Assembly (NCBI GenBank): GCA_964385635.1
Contig: CAYLPU010000005.1
Location: 1 to 64,000, forward strand
From: CAYLPU01 sp964385635
GTDB taxonomy: Bacteria > Chloroflexota > Anaerolineae > B4-G1
Reading direction: 5' to 3'
DNA length: 64,000 nt
How positions within the stretch are numbered: the stretch's first letter is position 1; the number at the start of each line of letters is the position of its first letter. The notes beneath the pieces were generated by a model. That model made no database searches. It had not been told where the DNA came from and saw nothing but the letters and a program-made list of their open reading frames with translations. The position numbers and the translations under genes were made by a program. Below, piece after piece: positions 48,850 through 57,183 of this stretch.

Positions 48850-50094
48850 CTACTCATCCTCCTTACGCTGGCGCAGGAACCACCACGCGCCTGCACCGAG
48901 AGCAGCGGTCAGCAGGCCCAGGCCAGCAGCGGTAAGGGCGACCGTTTTCGGTTCCATCCCCGGCATCACCGCGCCGCGCAGCCCGGCATCAGCCCCGTAT
49001 GCGCTGAACAGGCGGCCCCACTTGGCCTCCAGCGCCGCTTCTACCCGTTTGCGTCCCACGAAGGGGTACCAGTAGACGTTGTGGTAGAAGTTGCTGGCGA
49101 AGTAAGACCAGGGCACCAACGGTGTCCGCAGCAGCAGTGGCTCCAGCGGGTGGAGCCAGCCGTGGTAGATCAGTTTCTGCCCTCGGCTGGCGAAGGTGTC
49201 CTCTTGAACGAAGCGCCAGTTCTGGGCCATCACCCAGTCCCGATCCTGGCCCACGATCTCAATCTGGTCAGGGTCGCCCACGCCCAACCCCATCTCGTGC
49301 GCGGTGCGGATGAAGGGGATAGAGAGGGGGTCGAAGCCTTGCAGTTTGGCGGAGATGGCGTCAATTGCGACCTGGTCGGCGGAGGCCAGGATGATGTCCT
49401 TCTCGTGCCAGCGCATCGCGCGGGGGCCTGGGCCGTCTCCGGCGAAGGTGCCGTCCATCACGGCGAAGAGGCCGGGGTGGATGTCCTGCTGGATCATCAA
49501 CAAGTCCACCACAGTCTCGTGGATGACTGAATGGGTCCAATGGCGCTTTTGCCCCAGCAGTCCGCCGAAAGCGTTCTTCATCGCGCCGGTGATGGTGGTA
49601 AAGACGTGGGTTTTCACTGTCGGCAACTGGATGATGTTGCGCCCGATGAGGAACTCGGGGATATATACTCCCTCAGGGTAGACCTGGTCCAGTACCAGGA
49701 AAGGCTGTTTAGGCTCGTAGCGCACCCAGTTGTACTCTGGCTCATAGAGGTGGACGTTGCGCAGGCCGTATTTATCGGTGACGTATTTGTGCTTGTTGTT
49801 CTTTTCGCCCACATAAGCGTTCACGACGACGGTGTCGTTGTGACCGGCGATCAGGTTCTCGTACCCGGCATCCTGCAATGCCCGGATCACTCCCTCCAGT
49901 TGCCAGGGGGCGGTCGAGCAGGCCGGGTACCAGGTCTGCCAGGAGATGTTGATTTTCAGGATAGTTTCTTTGTCCTGGGGCAATGCCTCCCGGAAGCCCG
50001 CCAGTTCCATCAGACGGACGTAGTCCTCCAACACCGTCTCCGGCCTGGTCTTGAGAATCGCCACTTTGCCCCGGCCAGCGAATTCTTTGCCCAT
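48850..50094 (-). CDS. DUF362 domain protein with C-terminal membrane anchor
   Basis: 414 residues. The DUF362 core is visible in KVAILKTRPETVLEDYVRLMELAGF, LKINISW, IIQLPTVKTHVFTTITGAMKNAFGGLLG and ADQVAIDAISAKLQGFDP. One membrane helix ends the protein (VALTAAGLGLLTAALGAGAWWFL) with a short charged tail. DUF362 proteins are often iron-sulfur linked, but no 4Fe-4S CxxCxxC motif is present here. Function unknown. Confidence 0.82.
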   Translation of the reverse strand: MGKEFAGRGKVAILKTRPETVLEDYVRLMELAGFREALPQDKETILKINISWQTWYPACSTAPWQLEGVIRALQDAGYENLIAGHNDTVVVNAYVGEKNNKHKYVTDKYGLRNVHLYEPEYNWVRYEPKQPFLVLDQVYPEGVYIPEFLIGRNIIQLPTVKTHVFTTITGAMKNAFGGLLGQKRHWTHSVIHETVVDLLMIQQDIHPGLFAVMDGTFAGDGPGPRAMRWHEKDIILASADQVAIDAISAKLQGFDPLSIPFIRTAHEMGLGVGDPDQIEIVGQDRDWVMAQNWRFVQEDTFASRGQKLIYHGWLHPLEPLLLRTPLVPWSYFASNFYHNVYWYPFVGRKRVEAALEAKWGRLFSAYGADAGLRGAVMPGMEPKTVALTAAGLGLLTAALGAGAWWFLRQRKEDE

Positions 50095-50128
50095 CGTTCC
50101 TCCGTTCGCAACAGGTACAGAGTATACC

Positions 50129-51601
50129 CTACTTTTGGTTGGCTGTCCAACGCCGCCGCTGCCAGAGGGGAAGGAGCAGCGGCAGGCCGAACTGCCAGGG
50201 GACGGTAAGGATGTGCATGGTGAGCCAGTCTGCCTTGGGGAACACCTGGCCGTTGAACCACCAGCGCCAGGCCAGATAGAACATTAGAATGGACAACTCC
50301 GAGGTCAGGCAGAATAGGAAGGTGCGTGAGCGAGTGCGGGGTGTAAGGTGCAGCGCCGCCAGTGGCACCAGCCAGAGAGGGTACCAGATGCGGTAACTGG
50401 TGCTCGTGAGCAGGTAAACGAAGTAGGCCAAAAAGCCGGCTTCTGCCAGGCACAACCGGTGTCGCCACACCCGCGCCAGTGTCCAGAGATACAGGACAGC
50501 GAAGATGACCCTCCCGGTCGTGCGGGGAATGGCCATTGCCAATTGGTTGGGGATGAACTCCCGCAGGATCATGCGCAGGAGCGCGGCGATGGTATAGGTG
50601 TAGTGGCGCGAGAGTTGTTCGAGCACGCTTGTTATGCTTTCCCACGGCGGCCAGATAGGCAGGTAGGCCAGCAACGCCAACCCCAGTGCCAGTGCGCCCG
50701 CGCTCATCAGTACCTCCATCCGTCGCTGCCATCCCCGCTGGCTGCGCAGGATGGCGACCATCAGCAGTGGGGCCAGGAGTGCTGCCGAAGCCTTGGTCAG
50801 CACGGCCAACGTGAGCGCTACCACCGCTGGCGCCCACATCCGCCGTCGTTCCCAGAGCAGGAGCGCCAGCAGCATCCAGACCAGCATCAGCAGATCGTTG
50901 TGACCGTTGCCCAGCCCCTCCAGCAACACCAGTGGGTTCCAGGCGAACAGCAGCAACGCGTGTGTGTCCCCGTTCGTTCCCCACCACAACAGCCCCACGC
51001 AGGCCAGATAGGCCAACAGCGCCACTCCCTTGTAGGCCAGTGCACCGCCCACAGCGTCGCGGGGTCCCAGCCAAAGGATGCCCTCGGCCAGCAGTTCCCA
51101 GGCCGGGCCGTAGGGGGCAAGGTTCCCGGCCCACTCACCCGCGAAGGGGAGCAGCGGGTCATCGGGAAAGCGGTTGGGAGGGACGACCAGCGGGCTTGCG
51201 CCGTGGACGACGCGCACGCGGGCCTGGAGCACGTATTGGAACAGGTCGGTCGCGGTGACCGGGTAGAGCCAGACGAGGGTGAGGCCGAACAGCAGCCCGA
51301 AGGCGGCGATCAGCCGCAGCGGGACATGCACCCGCTGGGCGATGCGCAGCGATGCCCAGAAGAAAGCGAAGAGCGCGATCAGTCCCAGGGCGTAGATGTA
51401 GGCGGCCCAGGGGCGCGTGCGAGAAAGTTGCTCCAGATCAAAAGGACGGCCGGCGTGGCCATAGACGGTCAGAGGATATAGAAGGGCGTAGGCCAGGTAG
51501 ATGACCTCACTTGCCGCGCCGAGGAGAGCCAACGCGGCGAGGGGGTGCCGGCGGGACCAGGCGATAGGGCGACGAAGCAAGTCCTTCTGTGGCTGTGTCA
51601 C
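50129..51601 (-). CDS. Polytopic membrane glycosyltransferase (mannosyltransferase-like)
   Basis: About 490 residues from the GTG at 51601, with a dozen hydrophobic helices (AALALLGAASEVIYLAYALLY, LIALFAFFWASLRIAQ...). The region VTATDLFQYVLQARVRVVHGASP... with an acidic residue in the first loop resembles GT-C polyprenyl-phosphate-sugar-dependent enzymes. The longer TTG frame to 51637 is rejected because a consensus promoter occupies it. With that promoter the mRNA should begin at or within a base or two of the GTG. It probably adds a sugar outside the membrane; target unknown. Confidence 0.78.
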   Translation of the reverse strand: MTQPQKDLLRRPIAWSRRHPLAALALLGAASEVIYLAYALLYPLTVYGHAGRPFDLEQLSRTRPWAAYIYALGLIALFAFFWASLRIAQRVHVPLRLIAAFGLLFGLTLVWLYPVTATDLFQYVLQARVRVVHGASPLVVPPNRFPDDPLLPFAGEWAGNLAPYGPAWELLAEGILWLGPRDAVGGALAYKGVALLAYLACVGLLWWGTNGDTHALLLFAWNPLVLLEGLGNGHNDLLMLVWMLLALLLWERRRMWAPAVVALTLAVLTKASAALLAPLLMVAILRSQRGWQRRMEVLMSAGALALGLALLAYLPIWPPWESITSVLEQLSRHYTYTIAALLRMILREFIPNQLAMAIPRTTGRVIFAVLYLWTLARVWRHRLCLAEAGFLAYFVYLLTSTSYRIWYPLWLVPLAALHLTPRTRSRTFLFCLTSELSILMFYLAWRWWFNGQVFPKADWLTMHILTVPWQFGLPLLLPLWQRRRWTANQK

Positions 51602-51608
51602 TCTAGTG

Positions 51609-51637
51609 ATTGTATCATAGCCTGGAGGGAGCGTCAA
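51609..51637 (-). promoter_or_regulatory. Promoter giving a leaderless transcript for the membrane glycosyltransferase
   Basis: TTGACG (51637-51632), 17 bases, TACAAT (51614-51609), then 7 bases and GTG at 51601. No room for a Shine-Dalgarno sequence. Confidence 0.7.
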
Positions 51638-51711
51638 CTGGCGTGGGTCTCTGCTGAGAATAGCCCCGCCTTCGTTCGCCCATCAAGACCCGTTGTTGTC
51701 TAGATCCGGTG

Positions 51712-51740
51712 TTGTCCTTTCGTCCACTCTATGTTACTAT
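51712..51740 (+). promoter_or_regulatory. Promoter giving a leaderless transcript for the lipoprotein gene
   Basis: TTGTCC (51712-51717), 17 bases, TACTAT (51735-51740), then 6 bases to the ATG at 51747. Divergent from the promoter at 51609-51637. Confidence 0.65.
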
Positions 51741-51746
51741 ACCATC

Positions 51747-52679
51747 ATGCCAAGCAAACTTCGTATCCCCAACAACCTGCAATCCGCAATCTGCTGCCTG
51801 TGCCTCATCCTGGCGCTGTTGGCAGCCTGCGCGCCGGCCACGCCGCCTCCAGTAACTACTACGCCCACGCGCACTCCGTCGCCCACGCCGACCCCTTCCC
51901 CGACCCCGACTCCGACCGCCACCCCGATCCCACCGATGGTGCTGACCATCCGCTGGCCTGCGCGAGCCTCGGCCCTGCAGCCGGTGCCCATTGAGGTGGA
52001 ACTGGTGCCACCAGCGGGCATCAGCGCGACGGCGACCGTCCGCGCCACCGTGCTGAACCCCAAAAACCGGCCTTACGGACTGTTCGACCTGTTGCCACGG
52101 GGGGGAGACCTGTACACTGCCGATGAGATGTTGCGACTGCCGCTCGAACCGCTGGAGGGAGACTGGCGGCTGGTGCTGTACGTGCAATCCGATCTGGAGG
52201 TTGAAGGGGAGCGGAAGTTGCTTTTCCAGCCATCCCCTATTCGTTTCCGTAACCTGACCAGTGTCCTGCCCGCTGGGGTGGACATGCGCGTGCCACGGGA
52301 CTTTGTGGAAGCAGTGGCCCAGGGGGACCAGTGGGCCGGAGGGCGCGTGTGGCGCTACGGAGACGGCGATGTGGCACTGTGGTGGGCGCCTGGTCCGGTC
52401 GAGCCGTTGCTGCTCAACAACGCGGTCGTGATGCTGGAGGCGACTTACGGTCTGGATGAACCGCCGCGTGTGTTGAACGTCGAGGAGAGGGAGTGGGGGG
52501 GCCAGACGGCGTTTCTATTCTATGAAGACTGGCCCGAATCGGAGGGTGGTCCGGCCGAGGCGCTGGTGGTGCAAGCGGCTGATCACTGGCTGTACGTGCT
52601 ACGGGTGCGGGCGCTGGGCCGCGAGACCGTTCCATCGCTCCTGCGCCAGGTGTGGGAGACGTTTGCCTTCACCGATTGA
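51747..52679 (+). CDS. Secreted lipoprotein with Pro/Thr-rich linker
   Basis: About 310 residues from ATG 51747 (the ATG-led signal MPSKLRIPNNLQSAICCLCLILALLAAC). Lipobox LLAAC. A 40-residue linker of TPTPSPTPT repeats follows, then a beta-rich domain with VLTIRWPARASALQPVPIEVELVPPAG and an acidic/aromatic C-terminal domain (GMAYGLDEPPRVLNVEE-type region). I recognise no enzyme family. It is probably surface exposed; the linker type is common in Chloroflexota extracellular proteins. Confidence 0.75.
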   Translation: MPSKLRIPNNLQSAICCLCLILALLAACAPATPPPVTTTPTRTPSPTPTPSPTPTPTATPIPPMVLTIRWPARASALQPVPIEVELVPPAGISATATVRATVLNPKNRPYGLFDLLPRGGDLYTADEMLRLPLEPLEGDWRLVLYVQSDLEVEGERKLLFQPSPIRFRNLTSVLPAGVDMRVPRDFVEAVAQGDQWAGGRVWRYGDGDVALWWAPGPVEPLLLNNAVVMLEATYGLDEPPRVLNVEEREWGGQTAFLFYEDWPESEGGPAEALVVQAADHWLYVLRVRALGRETVPSLLRQVWETFAFTD

Positions 52680-52863
52680 TGTTCCGCGGTCATGGTCGTG
52701 GGGCAGGGCTGTTGCCAGGCCACTCCACTCGTCGCCAGGAAATCCTTTCGTGACCTGGTACACCGTCAGCGCCAGCCTGCAGGATTCCTGCCAAACTTCC
52801 GACTGCCGAAAATGCAGAATCCTCCCCGTACTTCCTACTCCCTACTCCCTACTCCTTACTCCC

Positions 52864-53958
52864 TTAGAAGATGTTGATCGGCGTGCCAACCCGGCTGTTG
52901 CTCTGGATGAAGTCGTCCTCGTAGCCGCCGATGGGGTAGGTCCAGTGGTAGATCCAGCGGGCAGCAGTGGTCGTGACGTTCAGGCAGCCGTGGCTGCGCC
53001 GCATGCCGAAGTCGTTGTGCCAGTAGGTGCCGTGAATGGCGGTCCCGCTCAGGTCGAAGAAGGTGTTCCAGGGGATGCCCGGCAGGTCGAAGATCTCCAC
53101 CGGTGGTGCTGGGTCATCTGGTTTCTGCGGACGGTTGCTCATGTGGCGCGAGGGCTGCTTGAGCAGCACGTGCGTTTCTCCTGTATGCGTGGCTAAGTCA
53201 AACTTTGCGCCATCCCCCAGTTGTGCCCATCCCACGCCGGAGGCGACGAGCGTGGTGAACACGATCCGTTGCCCCTCGTAGCAAGTCAGCCGCTGTTTGC
53301 TCAGGTCCACCTCGATGCGTTTTTCGCCGACGAATGGGTTGATAGGTGTCATCTCGGCGCGGGGGATACGATGTATGTCTCGCGCCAATACCCACTGGTG
53401 ACTCGTCGGCGGCAGTTCGTCGAAGATTTTGTACCAGCCGGCACCCTGCTCGTCCTCAAACGCATCCACGACGTGGTAGACGGTGCTGCCGTAGAAGCGG
53501 TAGGCCTTCCTGGCCTGGGGGTGGGGCTCGGCGCGGGCGTCGGTGAAGGGCTGGGAGACCTCGCCCCAGAAGCCCCATTCGCCGACGTCGCGGATGAGGG
53601 GCTGGGGGGGATATACGCGCACCGGGAGCACCCAGGCGGAGTGGACGTAGCCCAATGGGGTCTCGTACCACAGGTCATTGTGGGCACTGAAGGGAGCGCG
53701 CACCTCGCCCGTGATGAGGAAGGACTGGTCGCGAGAGCGGGTGTCCAGCCGTGCGGCGGAGGTGGCCGGTTGGTCGTAAAAGGCGACGGTGTGGATCGCC
53801 CGGCCCATCCAGACCCAGGTGGAGATGTCCTCGCCCTGTCTGAGTTCTGACAGGACAGGATAACGGGCGCGGGCGTGGAAGACAGGCGAGAGCGCCGCTG
53901 CCGCGGTGGTCGCGGCGATCAGTTTAAGCGCGTCACGGCGGGTAATGGTGGTGGACAT
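52864..53958 (-). CDS. L,D-transpeptidase (YkuD) with twin-arginine-like signal
   Basis: About 364 residues from the ATG at 53958 (CGGAG before it); a longer frame to 54051 overlaps brxL. The signal MSTTITRRDALKLIAATTAAAALSP has a twin-arginine motif, suggesting Tat export. After ~200 residues of SH3-like beta domains, the YkuD catalytic block FDLSGTAIHGTYWHNDFGMRRSHGCLNV supplies His, Ser, His, Gly and Cys. It would form 3-3 peptidoglycan crosslinks or attach proteins. The spacer to the lipoprotein gene carries CCCTACT simple repeats. Confidence 0.88.
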   Translation of the reverse strand: MSTTITRRDALKLIAATTAAAALSPVFHARARYPVLSELRQGEDISTWVWMGRAIHTVAFYDQPATSAARLDTRSRDQSFLITGEVRAPFSAHNDLWYETPLGYVHSAWVLPVRVYPPQPLIRDVGEWGFWGEVSQPFTDARAEPHPQARKAYRFYGSTVYHVVDAFEDEQGAGWYKIFDELPPTSHQWVLARDIHRIPRAEMTPINPFVGEKRIEVDLSKQRLTCYEGQRIVFTTLVASGVGWAQLGDGAKFDLATHTGETHVLLKQPSRHMSNRPQKPDDPAPPVEIFDLPGIPWNTFFDLSGTAIHGTYWHNDFGMRRSHGCLNVTTTAARWIYHWTYPIGGYEDDFIQSNSRVGTPINIF

Positions 53959-54047
53959 CGTTCGCTCCGAGGGAAGAGTATAACATAGGAAGGGCAGGGG
54001 GGCAAGGGAACGCCGTCTTTTCTCTGCAATCAAGACTCGCTCGTTGA

Positions 54048-56090
54048 TCAATCGCGACTAACCAGTGCAGCGTTCAATACTTCTTGGATCTCCCTCACAT
54101 AGACCAGTTCAACCTTATCCTGCATATAGTCGGGCAGAAAGCGCACGTCCTGCTCGTTCTCCGCCGGCAGGACCAGGGTCTTGACTCCAGCCTCGATGGC
54201 AGCCAGCAGCTTGGCCTGGATGGAGCCCACGCCGAGCACCTTGCCCATAATGGTGATCTCGCCGGTCATGGCGATGTCGTGACGCACAGGCACGTTCCTG
54301 AGCGCCGACACGATGCCTGTGACGATAGTGATGCCCGCTGAGGGACCTTCCTTGGGAACCCCCATCATGGTCGCCAGCACAGCCACGTCAAAGTTCTCGT
54401 GCCAGTCGGCGGCAATGTCCAACTCTTTGTAGTGGGCGCGGATGTACTGCGCGGCGGCCTCGATGGACTCGCGCATCACCCGCTGGATAGAGCCCAGGGG
54501 GACGATCCGCCCATGCCCCTTGGTGACCTGCATCTCGAAGCGCTGGATGACGCCCTGCTCGCCCGCGACGGCCAGGCCGATGACCTCGCCCACCAGCGGA
54601 TGGGTGGGCAGTTCGACCCGCTGTTTGCGGCCGGCCTCCAGGAGGGTTGGCGCGATGACCTTGCCCGAGGGGATCATCCGGGCGCTGAGCTGTACGGGGT
54701 AGTACTCTCCGGGGGCCATCAGGTGCAGTTGGTTACGGATGCGCTGGCGGCCCTCTAGCGCCAGCAGTAACAACTCCTCCAGTTGCTCGTCGGTGACCTC
54801 ACCGTGGGGGTAGAGCAGTTTGAGCAGGCCGGAGAGGGTTTTGTGCACGCCGCGCACGTCGCGCGAGGTGATACCCTGACTCAAACCGGACGCATCGAAC
54901 AGCTCAAAACGGTTCTTGACCCGGGCTTTGGTTATGCCGTCCACCCGGCGCAGTTCGTGCATGATCTCGCACAAGTAGTCGGTGATAAACCCATAGTCCT
55001 GGCTGGCAGACTCCGGCCCGATCTTGGGTATCTCCCAGCCAGGCAGGTAGTAGTGCAGCCGGTCTATGAGTGCTTCCACCTGTATAAAGCTGGGCAGCGG
55101 TTCGAAGAGATGGTAGTACTTTTCGTGAGGCAGCCTGCCTTGCACGTCCAGGTTGCCCACCAGGACGATGGAGCCAAAGGCCAGGATCTCCTTCTTGCCC
55201 CGGCTGAACTTGGCATCCTGCATGTAGCCCTGCATGATGCTGACGGTGGCCTTGGGGTCGGCAAAGTCGGTGTTGGCAATCTCGTCAAAGACCACGGCCT
55301 CGCGGGTACCAACGAGGCCGACTTTACCCGTATTGAGGTTGATGAAGAGACTGGCCGGCGTGGCCTTGCCCCCCGAGAGCACGTGGGCATAGTAAGAGAC
55401 GTTGCGGTACAGATAGGTCTTGCCTGTCTCCCGAGGGCCCAACTCGATCATGTTGTGGTTGGTTTCCACCAATGGCACGGCGCGGCTGATGTAGAGCAAC
55501 TTCTGGCGGCGCGTCATCGAGGCTGGCTTGAGGCCAAACGAGTTGATCAGAATGTCTATCCACTCGTCTGCGGTGAACTCTTGCCGTTTCTCGACGAACT
55601 CGCTGACGTCAATCATCGAGATTTGGAAAGGGGTAAAGTCTATTATCTTGAAGGGGCGGATCTTTTTGTTGTGCACCTCGGTCTCGTCATACGTCAGTTC
55701 GATAGTGCCCCACATTCCTCCAGCCAGAAGCATGGGATACCGCTTCACCAGGTCTTCCGGAACGTTGACAAAGTTCTCGTTGATGGCGCCGATGGTGCCC
55801 CAGTATTTGTCCTGGGTCTCGACCAGGCGCACCTCCAGGGTGGCGATGATGGTGTGCCCCCGGTTCTCGCGGACGTAGGAGCGGATACGCTCGGCCTCTG
55901 CCCCGTGGACAAAGTTCTCCCGCAGGCTCCGCTTGACGCGCTCAAAGTCCTCCTCGAAGGTCTCCTCGTCGCAGTAGTTGTCAATCAGGTACTCCAGCAC
56001 GTAGCGCGGGAACTCGTCCATCCCGGTGTTGAAGGTGAGGCGCTTGTTGACGACCTTGCCGGCAAAGATGTCTTTGAAGTGTGTGTTCAT
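54048..56090 (-). CDS. brxL: BREX Lon-like protease BrxL
   Basis: 680 residues. N-terminal BrxL domain (MNTHFKDIFAGKVVNKRL...), Walker A ELGPRETGKT at 216-225, Walker B VVFDEIAN, and a C-terminal Lon peptidase domain with the Ser584 (PKEGPSAGI) and Lys627 (GSIQAK) dyad. All key residues are present. BrxL assembles on DNA and is one of the conserved BREX proteins that block phage DNA replication. The pglZ and DNA methyltransferase genes lie upstream on the same strand. A REP palindrome separates it from the AbiEii gene. Confidence 0.94.
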   Translation of the reverse strand: MNTHFKDIFAGKVVNKRLTFNTGMDEFPRYVLEYLIDNYCDEETFEEDFERVKRSLRENFVHGAEAERIRSYVRENRGHTIIATLEVRLVETQDKYWGTIGAINENFVNVPEDLVKRYPMLLAGGMWGTIELTYDETEVHNKKIRPFKIIDFTPFQISMIDVSEFVEKRQEFTADEWIDILINSFGLKPASMTRRQKLLYISRAVPLVETNHNMIELGPRETGKTYLYRNVSYYAHVLSGGKATPASLFINLNTGKVGLVGTREAVVFDEIANTDFADPKATVSIMQGYMQDAKFSRGKKEILAFGSIVLVGNLDVQGRLPHEKYYHLFEPLPSFIQVEALIDRLHYYLPGWEIPKIGPESASQDYGFITDYLCEIMHELRRVDGITKARVKNRFELFDASGLSQGITSRDVRGVHKTLSGLLKLLYPHGEVTDEQLEELLLLALEGRQRIRNQLHLMAPGEYYPVQLSARMIPSGKVIAPTLLEAGRKQRVELPTHPLVGEVIGLAVAGEQGVIQRFEMQVTKGHGRIVPLGSIQRVMRESIEAAAQYIRAHYKELDIAADWHENFDVAVLATMMGVPKEGPSAGITIVTGIVSALRNVPVRHDIAMTGEITIMGKVLGVGSIQAKLLAAIEAGVKTLVLPAENEQDVRFLPDYMQDKVELVYVREIQEVLNAALVSRD

Positions 56091-56112
56091 AAGGTTTCTC
56101 CATAGTCGGCGG

Positions 56113-56158
56113 AGAAACCGGGTTTTTTCTGAAAAACCCGGTTTCTTACCCGGTTTCT
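56113..56158. repeat. BREX-island palindrome, copy a (plus trailing half-copy)
   Basis: AGAAACCGGGTTTTTTCTG followed by AAAAACCCGGTTTCT, 34 bp, then a half arm ACCCGGTTTCTAG. The half arm supplies the TAG stop of the upstream AbiEii gene on the minus strand. Confidence 0.9.
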
Positions 56159-56822
56159 AGTGTTGACCGAACCACTCTTGACCTAATCGGCGCGCTTCGG
56201 TTGTAAAGAATGTTTTGACCTGCTCCCACTCAACAGGCTGTAGCATGGTTGGTTCATCTTGCTGGTCAGCGATGTCGAAAACGACCAACGCGGTCAGCAC
56301 CCGCATGCCGAAATGACGCGATCCCGGGTACTTGTCGCTGCCGCGGGCGAACAACTCGTCCAACGAGGTATGAGAAGCGATAAAATACAGGTCGTAAAAG
56401 TCCTTGCGCGTACCTCGACCTGCGATGGCGTCCAGCTTCATGAGGCCGATGTCGAGGATGCCAGCGACCTGAACCCCGCTCACCAGGTCGGTGGGAGCCA
56501 GCAGTGGATAGCCGTAGCTAAAGAATCTCACGGGTTGTCCGTCCACTTTCAGAACCAGGCCCAGCACTGAATCCTGCAGCAGGTCAATCGAATGGCCCTG
56601 GCGTAGTTGCTCCACTATGCTGTGGCGGAGGTGGTCATCCAAAGTCTCAATGTTGGCAACCAGGTCCAGGTCCAACGAGATGCGATGGCCCAGTCGCAGC
56701 GCGAGCGCTGTGCCGCCAGCCAGGTAGAACGAGCGTAAAAGAGGCAACCGGCCCAGGAGGGCCAGTAAATCTCGTGCTCCCGGCGTGGTGGCCTTCCAGT
56801 GCGGTGTGGCTAATGGGGCCAT
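56157..56822 (-). CDS. AbiEii-type nucleotidyltransferase (toxin-like)
   Basis: About 221 residues from the ATG at 56822. The nucleotidyltransferase core is RSFYLAGGTALALRLGHRISLDLDLV (GGTxLxxxxxHRxSxDxD), typical of AbiEii/COG2253 toxins, which inactivate tRNA by adding nucleotides. A later KLDAIAGRGTRKDFYDLYFI matches the family. The start lies 13 bases inside the small gene upstream, its likely antitoxin. Embedded in the BREX island, it may add a second, abortive defence layer. Confidence 0.85.
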   Translation of the reverse strand: MAPLATPHWKATTPGARDLLALLGRLPLLRSFYLAGGTALALRLGHRISLDLDLVANIETLDDHLRHSIVEQLRQGHSIDLLQDSVLGLVLKVDGQPVRFFSYGYPLLAPTDLVSGVQVAGILDIGLMKLDAIAGRGTRKDFYDLYFIASHTSLDELFARGSDKYPGSRHFGMRVLTALVVFDIADQQDEPTMLQPVEWEQVKTFFTTEARRLGQEWFGQH

Positions 56823-57121
56823 ATCCGTTCTCCACGACGGTAGTCGGCCAGCTCGAAGAAGCACAGCCAGTACCGCAGCCGTCGCCGGGGCAGGCAATAC
56901 CAGCCCGCCTGGCGTACCCATTCGGCCAGCCGTTCTGGCCCATAGCGGGCAAAGAGCCAGCGCAACTCTGGTACATCTCCCCAGGCCAGCGTACGTTCAA
57001 TCACGGTGAAGGCGCTGTGTTCTGGATCAAGGTCTTCTAGTACATACTCTTGAAAGAACGGTCGCAGGCTCACGGGGATGCCAGCCGGTGTCTGTTCGAG
57101 TCTATCATCGGATGTTTTCAC
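56810..57121 (-). CDS. Small partner protein of the AbiEii toxin (DUF6922-like)
   Basis: About 103 residues from the GTG at 57121, supported by GAGGAG nine bases upstream. LRPFFQEYVLEDLDPEHSAFTVIERTLAWGDVPELRWLFARYGPERLAEWVRQAG... LPRRRLRYWLCFFEL is the pattern of small proteins that commonly precede AbiEii-type nucleotidyltransferases. The longer frame to 57328 runs into the REP palindrome and the methyltransferase gene and is rejected. Role as antitoxin is inferred from position and overlap. Confidence 0.7.
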   Translation of the reverse strand: MKTSDDRLEQTPAGIPVSLRPFFQEYVLEDLDPEHSAFTVIERTLAWGDVPELRWLFARYGPERLAEWVRQAGWYCLPRRRLRYWLCFFELADYRRGERIWPH

Positions 57122-57146
57122 TTGACCGATCTCCTCAGAGCACCCA

Positions 57147-57180
57147 AGAAACCGGGTTTTTTCTGGAAAACCCGGTTTCT
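57147..57180. repeat. BREX-island palindrome, copy b
   Basis: 34-bp palindrome of the same family, with TTCTGGAAAA in the loop. It abuts the methyltransferase stop (TAA at 57184-57186) and lies just before the small partner gene. Confidence 0.9.
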
Positions 57181-57183
57181 TTC

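Noticed and set aside
54783..56105. Long plus-strand open frame opposite brxL (440 codons)
   Set aside because: It is an antisense shadow in G+C-rich DNA; brxL has clear family motifs. The same holds for 34130-35575 (opposite gatB) and 38233-39237 (opposite aapQ).
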